Origin: Roseicyclus sp041163945
Lineage (GTDB): Bacteria; Pseudomonadota; Alphaproteobacteria; Rhodobacterales; Rhodobacteraceae
Direction of reading: 5' to 3'
Length of the DNA: 64,000 nucleotides
Assembly (NCBI GenBank): GCA_041163945.1
Contig: JBEAQJ010000067.1
Location: forward strand, 1-64,000
Below the pieces are notes generated by a model that made no database searches, was not told the origin of the DNA, and saw nothing but the letters and a program-made list of their open reading frames with translations. Positions 8,128 to 15,989 of the stretch are shown piece after piece; positions within the stretch are counted from its first letter, which is position 1, and each line of letters starts with the position of its first letter. The translations under genes and the position numbers were made by a program.

Positions 8128-8487
8128 ATGGCTGTCTTTGACCCTGCGACACTTGTTTACGATGCCAACGGGCTGATCCCCTGCATCGCGCAAGATGCCG
8201 CCACGTCCGAGGTGTTGATGATGGCCTGGATGAACGCCGACGCGGTGACGCGCACGCTGGAAACGGGCCGTGTCACCTATTGGTCGCGCTCGCGCCGGGC
8301 GTTCTGGGTCAAGGGCGAAAGCTCTGGCCATGTGCAGGAACTGGTCGAGCTGCGTCTGGATTGCGACCGCGACTGCCTGCTGGCGCTGGTGCGCCAGACG
8401 GGTCCCGCCTGCCACACCAACCGGCGCAGCTGTTTTTACACGGCGCTGCGCGACGGGGCCGAGATCGTCACGATGCAGCCCGAATGA
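8128..8487 (+). CDS. hisI: phosphoribosyl-AMP cyclohydrolase HisI
   Basis: HisI opens the adenine ring of phosphoribosyl-AMP in the third step of histidine synthesis. It is the single-domain form (119 residues) without the HisE pyrophosphohydrolase domain. Motifs include MMAWMN, TGRVTYWSRSR, and the metal-binding stretch LDCDRDCLL followed by CHTNRRSCFY. The ATG at 8128 is preferred over a TTG six bases earlier. The rest of the his pathway is not in the window. Confidence 0.95.
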   Translation: MAVFDPATLVYDANGLIPCIAQDAATSEVLMMAWMNADAVTRTLETGRVTYWSRSRRAFWVKGESSGHVQELVELRLDCDRDCLLALVRQTGPACHTNRRSCFYTALRDGAEIVTMQPE

Positions 8488-8528
8488 CGGGCCCTGCGCC
8501 ATGCCTATGTTTGAAGGGGTGACGCCGA

Positions 8529-9404
8529 CTAAAGCCCGACCATCTGTCGGATCTGGGTCGGGGTGACGCCTTGGGCACGGTACAAGGCCAGGGCGCGCGC
8601 ATCGTCGCGCTTGGCCAGCCGCTTGCCATGTTCGTCGCGGATCAGCCGGTGATGATGATAGGTGGGCGTGGGCTGGTTCAACAGCCGCTGCAGCAGCACA
8701 TGGATCGGCGTGGCCGCAAAAAGATCGGCGCCGCGGATCACATGGCTGACCGCTTGCGCCGTGTCATCCACCACCACCGACAGGTGGTAAGACGCCCCCA
8801 TGCCCGGCCGCGCCAGAACCACATCGCCGATCGTGTCGATCATCTGGCGCGGATCGATGCTGTGGGTGCCGCCATGTTCGGGCCCGGTGTCGGAAAACAC
8901 CAGCGCATCATCCAGCTGTGCCAGTGCTGCGGCCATGTTCAGCCGGATTGCGTCACGGGCTTGCGCGCCGGCCATGGGACGGGCGCGGCAGGTGCCGGGG
9001 TAGATCGGCCCATCCGGGCCGGGCGCCGTGCCCTCTTGCGGGGCCGAGGCCGCTTCGCGGATGTCGCGGCGGCTGCATCCGCAGGGATAGGTCAGCCCGC
9101 GCGCGGCCAAAATCGCCAAGGCCGCACTATAAGCGGGCAGGTGTTCGGACTGGCGCCGCGGCGGCGCGTCCCATGTCAGCCCCAGCCAAGTCAGATCGTC
9201 GCGAAGCGCCGCATCCCAGTGTGGACGGGCACGGCTCTGGTCAATGTCGTCGATCCGCAGCAAGAACGCGCCCCCGTTTGTGCGCGCCATGTCATGGGCC
9301 AGGATCGCGGAATAGGCGTGGCCCAAGTGCAGCGGCCCCGTGGGCGAGGGGGCAAAGCGGGTGCGAAACCCAAGGTCGGGTGGCGCCGCAGCGGCCAGGG
9401 TCAC
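8529..9404 (-). CDS. gluQ: glutamyl-Q tRNA(Asp) synthetase
   Basis: GluQ activates glutamate and attaches it to the queuosine base at position 34 of tRNA-Asp, not to the tRNA 3' end. The protein is a truncated glutamyl-tRNA synthetase: it has the class I signatures FAPSPTGPLHLGHA (HIGH-like) and KRLAKRDDA (KMSKS-like), and a zinc site YPCGCSRRDI with YPGTCR, but no anticodon-binding domain. I place the start at the GTG at 9404 because it overlaps the trmFO stop as GTGA; an upstream start at 9443 would run 43 bp into trmFO. The enzyme's substrate tRNA is encoded twice at the window's left edge. Confidence 0.92.
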   Translation of the reverse strand: MTLAAAAPPDLGFRTRFAPSPTGPLHLGHAYSAILAHDMARTNGGAFLLRIDDIDQSRARPHWDAALRDDLTWLGLTWDAPPRRQSEHLPAYSAALAILAARGLTYPCGCSRRDIREAASAPQEGTAPGPDGPIYPGTCRARPMAGAQARDAIRLNMAAALAQLDDALVFSDTGPEHGGTHSIDPRQMIDTIGDVVLARPGMGASYHLSVVVDDTAQAVSHVIRGADLFAATPIHVLLQRLLNQPTPTYHHHRLIRDEHGKRLAKRDDARALALYRAQGVTPTQIRQMVGL

Positions 9405-10774
9405 GCCGCATCCGCGCGCGCGGTGCCCAGCCAGCCCAACCATGCGGCCTTGGCACGATCGGTATAGGCCTTGTAGCGGTCCTTGCGCCCGCGCCGACCG
9501 CCTTTGAGGCCCGAAACCGGCGGAAACAGCCCGAAATTGACGTTCATCGGCTGAAAGGTCTTGGCCTCGGCGCCGCCGGTGATGTGATGGACCAGCGCGC
9601 CCATGGCGGTTTCTTGCGGCACGGGGGCCAGCATGTCACCCATCAGTTCGGCGGCAGCCAGACGCCCGGCCAGCAATCCCATGGCCGCCGATTCCACATA
9701 GCCCTCGACCCCGGTGATCTGGCCGGCAAACCGGATATTCGGGCGCGAGCGCAGGCGCATCTGGTCATCGAGCAGCCTGGGCGAATTGATGAAGGTGTTG
9801 CGATGTATCCCGCCAAGGCGCGCAAAGCTGGCGTCTTTCAACCCGGGAATCATTTTGAAAACAGCCGTTTGCGCGCCGTATTTCATCTTCGTCTGAAAGC
9901 CCACGATGTTGTAGAGCGTGCCCAGCGCATTGTCGCGGCGCAGCTGCACCACCGCCCATGGCTTTTGCGTCGGATCATGGGGATTGGTCAGGCCCACGGG
10001 CTTCATCGGACCGAACCGCAGCGTTTCACGCCCGCGCTCGGCCATCACCTCGATCGGCAGGCAGCCGTCGAAATACGGGGTGGGGTCGGGGGCAGAAGAC
10101 GCTTCGCCTTCGTGGAACTCGGTCTTGTCGGCGGCCAGAAGCGCGTCGATGAAGGCCTCGTATTCGTCGCGCGTCAGGGGGCAGTTGATATAGGCGCGGC
10201 GTTCGGCCTCTGTTTCACCCTTGTCGTAGCGCGATTGTTCCCAAGCGACCGACATGTCGATGGTGTCGGCATAGACGATGGGGGCGATGGCGTCGAAAAA
10301 GGCCAGGCTGTCTTGCCCTGTTTCGGCGGCAATGGCTTGTGCCAGCGCCCCCGATGTCAGCGGCCCGGTCGCGATGATCGCGGGCCCATCGGGCAGGGCG
10401 GTGATTTCGCCCGCCACGATGGTGATTCTGGGGTGGGCCCGCAGCTTGGCGGTGACCGCTTCGGCAAAGGGGTCGCGGTCCACGGCCAAGGCGCCGCCCG
10501 CGGGCAGGCGATGGGCATGGGCCATGTCCATGATCAGCGAACCGGCCGCGCGCATTTCCCAATGCAAAAGCCCCACGGCATTGTGTTCGTGATCATCCGA
10601 GCGGAAGGAATTGGAACAGACCATTTCCGCAAGCGACCCGGTCCGATGCGCAAAGGTGCCCACCGCGGGCCGCATTTCGTGCAAGACCACATGGATGCCC
10701 GCTTGCGCGGCCTGCCATGCGGCTTCCGATCCGGCCATGCCGCCGCCGATGATGTGAAGCGTGTCTTGGGTCAT
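9401..10774 (-). CDS. trmFO: methylenetetrahydrofolate-tRNA-(uracil-5-)-methyltransferase TrmFO
   Basis: TrmFO makes 5-methyluridine 54 in the T-loop of tRNAs using methylenetetrahydrofolate and FADH2, the folate-dependent alternative to TrmA. The 457-residue protein begins with the FAD-binding loop IIGGGMAGSEAAW, has the family motif MVCSNSFRSD with the catalytic cysteine near residue 53, and ends with the NFGLFPP region. It overlaps gluQ downstream by four bases and follows gyrA by 41 bp, all on the minus strand, so the three may form one transcription unit with two tRNA-modification genes behind gyrA. Confidence 0.95.
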   Translation of the reverse strand: MTQDTLHIIGGGMAGSEAAWQAAQAGIHVVLHEMRPAVGTFAHRTGSLAEMVCSNSFRSDDHEHNAVGLLHWEMRAAGSLIMDMAHAHRLPAGGALAVDRDPFAEAVTAKLRAHPRITIVAGEITALPDGPAIIATGPLTSGALAQAIAAETGQDSLAFFDAIAPIVYADTIDMSVAWEQSRYDKGETEAERRAYINCPLTRDEYEAFIDALLAADKTEFHEGEASSAPDPTPYFDGCLPIEVMAERGRETLRFGPMKPVGLTNPHDPTQKPWAVVQLRRDNALGTLYNIVGFQTKMKYGAQTAVFKMIPGLKDASFARLGGIHRNTFINSPRLLDDQMRLRSRPNIRFAGQITGVEGYVESAAMGLLAGRLAAAELMGDMLAPVPQETAMGALVHHITGGAEAKTFQPMNVNFGLFPPVSGLKGGRRGRKDRYKAYTDRAKAAWLGWLGTARADAA

Positions 10775-10815
10775 GGCCGGGATCTAGTGCTTGGCGGGGC
10801 GGATGCAAAGGGCGT

Positions 10816-13611
10816 TCAGGGCTGCGGTTCGGCGGCGCTGCCAAGATCGGGCTCGGCGTCTTCGTCGCCCTGATCGGCGATCCAGGCCACGCTGACCACC
10901 TCTTCGCCGCGGGCGGTGTGAAACACCTTGACCCCGCCGGCGCTGCGCGAACGGAAGCTGATGCCTTGGACCGGCACGCGGATCGACTGGCCGGTCGATG
11001 TGGCCAGCATGATCTGGTCGCTGCTGTCGACCGGGAAGGCCGCCACCAGGTCGCCGCCGCGCATGGCCTTGTCCATGGCCATCACGCCCTGGCCGCCGCG
11101 GCCACGCACGGGGTAGTCGTGGCTGGATGACAGCTTGCCCGAACCCGACGCGGTGATGGTCAGGATCAGATCTTCGGCCGCCGACATCTCGGCGTAGCGA
11201 TCGGGCGACAGCTGGCCTTCGGCGACGACATCTTCGTCCTCGTCGGCTTCGACCTCGTCATCTGGGGCGCCGGCCATCAGGCGGCGCTGCTTCAGATAGG
11301 CGGCGCGTTCCTGCGCTTCGGCCTCGAAATGGCGGATGATCGCCATCGACACCACGCGGTCGCCATCGGCCAGCCGGATGCCGCGCACGCCGGTCGAATC
11401 GCGCCCCTTGAAGACGCGGACATCGGTCGTGGGAAACCGGATCGCGCGGCCCAGGGCTGTGACCAGCATCACATCGTCGCTGTCCGAACAGATGCGCGCG
11501 TTCACAAGGCTGACCGATCCATCCTCGGGCAGTTTCATGGCGATCTTGCCGTTGCGCATGACATTGGTGAAATCGGACAGCGCGTTGCGCCGCACCTCGC
11601 CCTGGCTGGTGGCAAAGACGATCTGCAATTCGTCCCAATGCGCCTCATCACGATCAACCGGCATGACGGCGGCGATGCCGGTTCCGGTTTCGATCGGCAA
11701 AATGTTGACAATGGCCTTGCCGCGGCTGGCGCGCGAGCCCAACGGCAACCGCCAGGTCTTGAGCTTGTAGACCATCCCCGAGGTGGTGAAGACCAGCAGC
11801 GGCGTGTGGGTGTTGGCCACAAACAGCGCCGTGACCACATCGTCTTCTTTCAGCGCGCCGCCGGCCAGCCCCTTGCCGCCGCGCTTCTGGGCGCGGAATT
11901 CGGCCAAGGGCGTGCGCTTGATGTAGCCGCCTTGGGTGATGGTGACGACCATATCCTCGCGTTCGATCAGGTCTTCGTCATCCATGTCGCCGGACCAATC
12001 GGTGATCTCGGTGCGGCGGGGCACGGCGAATTTTTCGCGCACTTCGGCCAGTTCTTCCGAAATGATCGCCAAGATCCGTTCCCGCGACGCCAGGATGGCC
12101 AGGTAATCCTTGATCTTGCCGGCCAATTCTTCCAGCTCGTCGGTCACTTCCTTGACGCCCAGCTGCGTCAGGCGTTGCAGCCGCAGATCAAGGATCGCGC
12201 GGGCCTGAACCTCGGACAGGTTGTAGGTGCCGTCGGCATTGGCGGTGTGGGTGGGGTCGTCGATCAGCTTGATGAAGGGCAGGATTTCGGCGGCGGGCCA
12301 ACGCCGTTCCATCAGCTTTTCGCGGGCTTCGGCCGCATCGCTCGAGGCACGGATCGTGCGCACGACCTCGTCCACATTGGAAACCGCCACCGCCAGACCG
12401 CACAGCACATGCGCCCGGTCCCGTGCGCGGCGCAATTCAAAGGCGGTGCGCCGCGCCACGACGTCTTCGCGGAAATCCAAAAACGCCGTCAGAAAGCCCC
12501 GCAGGCTCAGCTGTTCGGGCCGCCCGCCGTTCAGCGCCAGCATGTTGCAGCCAAAGCTGGTCTGCATCTGGGTAAAGCGGAACAGCTGGTTCAGCACCAC
12601 ATCGGGCGTCGCGTCGCGCTTGAGCTCGATCACCACGCGCACCCCGATCCGGTCGCTTTCGTCGGCCACGCCGGAAATGCCTTCCAGCTTTTTCTCGCGC
12701 ACCAGTTCGGCGATGCGTTCGATCATCGACGCCTTGTTCACCTGATAGGGAATTTCGTCGATGACGATGGCAAAGCGATCCTTGCGGATTTCCTCGATGT
12801 GGGTTTTCGCCCGGATGATGACGCTGCCGCGCCCTTCCAGATAGGCCTTGCGCGCGCCCGACCGCCCCAAGATCAGCCCGCCCGTCGGAAAATCGGGGGC
12901 GGGAACATAGGTGATCAGCTCTTCCGAGCTGAGGTCGGGCTGGCGGATCAGCGCCTGGCAGGCATCGATCACTTCGCCCAGGTTATGGGGCGGGATGTTG
13001 GTGGCCATGCCGACCGCGATCCCGCCCGCGCCATTGACCAGCATGTTGGGAAAGCGTGCAGGCAAAACCGTGGGTTCTTGCTGCTTGCCGTCGTAATTGT
13101 CCTGAAAATCGACCGTGTCCTTGTCGATATCGGCCAGCAGATAGGCCGCGGGCGGGGCCATGCGCACCTCGGTGTAGCGCATCGCGGCCGGGTTATCGCC
13201 ATCCATCGAGCCGAAATTGCCCTGACCATCCAAGAGCGGCAGCGACATCGAAAAGGGCTGCGCCATGCGCACAAGCGCATCGTAAATCGCCGAATCCCCG
13301 TGCGGGTGATACTGGCCCATCACATCGCCCACCGGACGGGCGGATTTGCGATAGGCTTTTTCGTGGGTGTTGCCGGTTTCATGCATCGCAAACAAGATGC
13401 GCCGATGCACAGGCTTCAGCCCATCGCGCAGATCGGGGATGGCGCGGCTGATGATCACCGACATCGCGTAATCGATGAACGAGGTCTTCATTTCGGCCGC
13501 GATGTCGATCTGCGGGCCGTCATGCGGATGCCGCAAAATCGCGGTTTCCTGTTCGTTTTCAGGGGTTTCGGGCGTGTCGTTCACGGAATGTGCCTGTTCT
13601 GCCGGTGGCAT
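10816..13611 (-). CDS. gyrA: DNA gyrase subunit A
   Basis: GyrA is the breakage-reunion subunit of gyrase, acting with GyrB to introduce negative supercoils. The 931-residue protein has the catalytic tyrosine in AAMRYTEVRM, the quinolone-determining region in HPHGDSAIYD, and the C-terminal GyrA box QKRGGKG, which marks gyrase rather than topoisomerase IV. Residues matching E. coli Ser83 and Asp87 are both wild type, so no target-site quinolone resistance is visible. The acidic linker in the tail (EVEADEDEDV) interrupts the pinwheel domain. The exact start is uncertain; a GTG nine codons later is also possible. Confidence 0.97.
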   Translation of the reverse strand: MPPAEQAHSVNDTPETPENEQETAILRHPHDGPQIDIAAEMKTSFIDYAMSVIISRAIPDLRDGLKPVHRRILFAMHETGNTHEKAYRKSARPVGDVMGQYHPHGDSAIYDALVRMAQPFSMSLPLLDGQGNFGSMDGDNPAAMRYTEVRMAPPAAYLLADIDKDTVDFQDNYDGKQQEPTVLPARFPNMLVNGAGGIAVGMATNIPPHNLGEVIDACQALIRQPDLSSEELITYVPAPDFPTGGLILGRSGARKAYLEGRGSVIIRAKTHIEEIRKDRFAIVIDEIPYQVNKASMIERIAELVREKKLEGISGVADESDRIGVRVVIELKRDATPDVVLNQLFRFTQMQTSFGCNMLALNGGRPEQLSLRGFLTAFLDFREDVVARRTAFELRRARDRAHVLCGLAVAVSNVDEVVRTIRASSDAAEAREKLMERRWPAAEILPFIKLIDDPTHTANADGTYNLSEVQARAILDLRLQRLTQLGVKEVTDELEELAGKIKDYLAILASRERILAIISEELAEVREKFAVPRRTEITDWSGDMDDEDLIEREDMVVTITQGGYIKRTPLAEFRAQKRGGKGLAGGALKEDDVVTALFVANTHTPLLVFTTSGMVYKLKTWRLPLGSRASRGKAIVNILPIETGTGIAAVMPVDRDEAHWDELQIVFATSQGEVRRNALSDFTNVMRNGKIAMKLPEDGSVSLVNARICSDSDDVMLVTALGRAIRFPTTDVRVFKGRDSTGVRGIRLADGDRVVSMAIIRHFEAEAQERAAYLKQRRLMAGAPDDEVEADEDEDVVAEGQLSPDRYAEMSAAEDLILTITASGSGKLSSSHDYPVRGRGGQGVMAMDKAMRGGDLVAAFPVDSSDQIMLATSTGQSIRVPVQGISFRSRSAGGVKVFHTARGEEVVSVAWIADQGDEDAEPDLGSAAEPQP

Positions 13612-13779
13612 CTACATCTTGTTGGCGGTCAGTATAAGCCTGCTGGATATAGGGTGCAATGCCGCATCCCCCGGGCGGTTGGCAGCCTCGGCGCTGCCCT
13701 GCTAACAAACTGTTTTCATTGATTTTAAATTTGGCTTTGTCATGCTTGGCCCATGGTCACACAACACAAGAGGTGCCCC

Positions 13780-14049
13780 ATGGCAAGATCCGAGGTCGAG
13801 TTGATGCTGAAAGGTTACGGGCTGACCACCGCCGAGATGATCTATCGCATGCCCGATCACCGGCATGTGCTGAACAGTTTCGTCTGGCAAGATTATGATC
13901 TGGCGCCCGATTATCCGCGCCTGTTCGATTTCATCGAATATTGGCAGGGCCAGATCGACGGGCCGCTTCATTCGGTCCGTTTCGTGCACCGAAAGCTGAT
14001 CGGGCCCGGGGAATGGCGCCATGTGACGGGGGAATTCACCTATCACTAG
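13780..14049 (+). CDS. usg: Usg family protein
   Basis: This 89-residue soluble protein matches my memory of the Usg family of alphaproteobacteria: MLKGYGLTTAEMIYRMPDH, FVWQDYDLAPDYP, and HSVRFVHRKLI. Its biochemical role is not established. The ATG at 13780 follows GAGG; an ATG at 13753 would add nine residues with no better site. Its stop codon TAG (14047-14049) overlaps the dsbB stop on the other strand inside one CTAG. Confidence 0.85.
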   Translation: MARSEVELMLKGYGLTTAEMIYRMPDHRHVLNSFVWQDYDLAPDYPRLFDFIEYWQGQIDGPLHSVRFVHRKLIGPGEWRHVTGEFTYH

Positions 14050-14537
14050 GCCGGTCTGGCCCGCGCGGCCGTGATCCACAGCCCCGCCAAGGCCAGGCTG
14101 GCCAGGCCGTTCCACGAGGCCATCGACAGACCCATGAGCGACCACGCCACCTCGGTGCACAAGACGATGGGCGCGCCTTGCGTCGGGTCGAGCAGGGCCG
14201 CGATATCCATCGCGCCCAGATCCTCGGCCCCGCCGGTGCACGCCAGGTTCAGCACCCACCAGCCGCGTTCGACGCCCGTATGCAGAAGCGCGATGGCGGC
14301 GTTGACCAGCATGGCCAGCCCCCCCACAAGCGCCAGCGCCATCCCAAGCGCCGCGCGCCCGCCGGACAGGGCCACCGCCCCGATCATGATCGCCGCCGCA
14401 TGGGGCCAGCGCTGCCACAGGCACATCTCGCAGGGCTTGAGCCCGCCCAAATGCTGAAAGCCAAAGGCCGTCAGCAGCAACAGGGCCGATCCCAGGCTGG
14501 CCAGCCCGATCAGGGTGCGACGGTTGGTCAAGGGCAT
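14046..14537 (-). CDS. dsbB: disulfide bond formation protein DsbB
   Basis: DsbB is an inner-membrane quinone reductase that reoxidises DsbA. The 163-residue protein has four hydrophobic spans, the first periplasmic cysteine pair in KPCEMCLWQRWPH, and a second pair about 35 residues apart in the loop LACTGG...IVLCTEVAW. WQRW is a family hallmark. It starts one base after the stop of the upstream DedA-like gene, so the two are co-transcribed. It converges on usg with overlapping stop codons. Confidence 0.93.
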   Translation of the reverse strand: MPLTNRRTLIGLASLGSALLLLTAFGFQHLGGLKPCEMCLWQRWPHAAAIMIGAVALSGGRAALGMALALVGGLAMLVNAAIALLHTGVERGWWVLNLACTGGAEDLGAMDIAALLDPTQGAPIVLCTEVAWSLMGLSMASWNGLASLALAGLWITAARARPA

Positions 14538-14538
14538 G

Positions 14539-15117
14539 TCACAGGTATCTCAGCGCGTAAAAGCCACCGCCCAACAAAATCACGAACAGCGTGAACATCA
14601 AGCCCAGGCGGCGTTCGATGAAATCCCGGATCGGCGCGCCGTACCGCCACAACAGCCAGGCCACCAGGAAAAACCGCAGCCCTCGTGCCAGGATCGAGGT
14701 GGCCACGAATGAGGCCAACGGCATGCCGGTCCAACCCGACATGATGGTGATGACCTTGTAGGGAAAGGGCGTCAGCCCCGCCACAAGCACCGCCCAAAAG
14801 CCCATGTCGTTGAAGCGCCCGTTAAAGGCGGCCATCTGCTCGACCTTGCCCAAGGATTCCAGCACCGGTTTGCCGATCTGTTCAAAGGCGAAATGCCCGA
14901 TGGCATAGCCCCCAAGCCCGCCCGCGACCGAAGCCAGCATGCACACCGCGGCAATCCGAAAGGCGCGCTGTGGGGCTGCAAGGATCATCGGTATCATGAT
15001 CAGATCGGGCGGGATCGGAAACACCGAGCTTTCCACGAAACTTACGAGGGCCAGCGCCCACAGCGCGTGGCGATGGCCGGCAAGCGTCAGGGTCCAATCG
15101 TACAGGCGGCGCAGCAT
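14539..15117 (-). CDS. YqaA/DedA-family membrane protein (VTT domain)
   Basis: The 192-residue protein has about five hydrophobic segments and the VTT/SNARE-associated signature: SFVESSVFPIPPDLIMIPM near the N terminus and GLTPFPYKVITIMSG in the second half. DedA-superfamily proteins are linked to flipping of lipid carriers and membrane homeostasis; the YqaA branch has no settled substrate. The ATG at 15117 follows AAGGAACCCC. The longer frame up to 15318 runs antisense through tRNA-Leu and is rejected. It is coupled to dsbB downstream. Confidence 0.88.
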   Translation of the reverse strand: MLRRLYDWTLTLAGHRHALWALALVSFVESSVFPIPPDLIMIPMILAAPQRAFRIAAVCMLASVAGGLGGYAIGHFAFEQIGKPVLESLGKVEQMAAFNGRFNDMGFWAVLVAGLTPFPYKVITIMSGWTGMPLASFVATSILARGLRFFLVAWLLWRYGAPIRDFIERRLGLMFTLFVILLGGGFYALRYL

Positions 15118-15229
15118 CGGGGTTCCTTGCTGGGGGTGGTGGCCTGCCATGCCGCCCACCGCCGCCCGCGTCAAGCGCTTGCGCGGGGCGATTGACGCGG
15201 GCGCGCGCAGCGCGTAAGCAACGCGCCGT

Positions 15230-15314
15230 GCCCGAGTGGTGGAATTGGTAGACGCAGCGGATTCAAAATCCGCCGCCGAAAGGCTTGTCGGTTCGAGTCC
15301 GACCTCGGGCACCA
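15230..15314 (+). tRNA. tRNA-Leu (CAA)
   Basis: This is a class II tRNA of 85 nt. The acceptor stem GCCCGAG pairs with CTCGGGC, followed by A and an encoded CCA at 15312-15314. The anticodon stem GCGGA/TCCGC encloses the loop TTCAAAA, so the anticodon is CAA and it reads leucine UUG. The long variable arm and TTCGAGT T-loop agree with a leucine tRNA. Confidence 0.97.
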
Positions 15315-15357
15315 GCACATCCCAGCATCTTGGTCGTGGTCCGGCCTGTCGTTTCGG

Positions 15358-15945
15358 TCAGCGCCCGCGCTTGGCGCGCCAGGCGGCCCAGTCTTCGGGC
15401 GTATCAAGATCCACGATGGCCCGGTCATCGGGCAGGGGCAGCAAGTGGCGCCGGTCGCCCGCGGCGGCCAGAATGGCCTTTGCCCCCGAATCGCCGCGCA
15501 ACTGTGCCAGCTCGGTCAGGCAATCGGCGGGAAACAGCACCGGGTGGCCCGGCCGGCCATCACGCGTGGCCGCTTGCAAGATCGCCTGCGGCGCCTGTGC
15601 GCCCAGCGACAGCATCAGGTGGAAATCCTGGGCCGTGATCGCGGGCATGTCGGCCAGCGCCAAAAGCACCGGGCCCGTCAACCCCGCCACCCCCGCCCGG
15701 ATCGACGCCGCCATCCCGTCGCCGTCCTGGGCCGTCACGATGGTGACGTCCAGACCGTCCAGCGCGGCCCGGCGTGCGTCTTGGTCGGGGCCCAGCACGA
15801 CCCGCACCGCGACCGCGGCCTTGCGCGCGCGGCTGGCCATCAGGCGCACCAGCGGCACGCCATCGATGTCTTCCATCAACTTGTCGCGCCCCTGCATGCG
15901 CGATGACCGGCCCGCGGCCAGCAACAGGATGGTGGTGTGCGTCAT
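15358..15945 (-). CDS. MobA-like NTP transferase (MocA family)
   Basis: The 195-residue protein is a small nucleotidyltransferase. It has the nucleotide-binding start LLLAAGRSSRMQGRDKL, the metal-binding LADMPAIT, GRPGHPVLF and GDSGAKAIL, and the terminal DLDTPEDWAAW, the pattern of the MocA/MobA-like family. Relatives add CMP or GMP to molybdopterin to make the cytosine or guanine dinucleotide cofactor. No molybdoenzyme or Mo-cofactor gene lies beside it, so the substrate cannot be read from context. It is monocistronic between tRNA-Leu and a flavoprotein gene. Confidence 0.85.
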   Translation of the reverse strand: MTHTTILLLAAGRSSRMQGRDKLMEDIDGVPLVRLMASRARKAAVAVRVVLGPDQDARRAALDGLDVTIVTAQDGDGMAASIRAGVAGLTGPVLLALADMPAITAQDFHLMLSLGAQAPQAILQAATRDGRPGHPVLFPADCLTELAQLRGDSGAKAILAAAGDRRHLLPLPDDRAIVDLDTPEDWAAWRAKRGR

Positions 15946-15989
15946 GCCGACATGGGTACAGCCGCCGCCATCGGGGTCAAGCCGCCCGG

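Noticed and set aside
8529..9443. Longer gluQ start at 9443
   Set aside because: It would overlap trmFO by 43 bp; the GTG at 9404 gives a neat GTGA overlap and a normal N terminus before the FAPSPTG motif.
15118..15318. N-terminal extension of the DedA-like protein
   Set aside because: It would be read antisense through the tRNA-Leu gene, and the ATG at 15117 has a good ribosome binding site.
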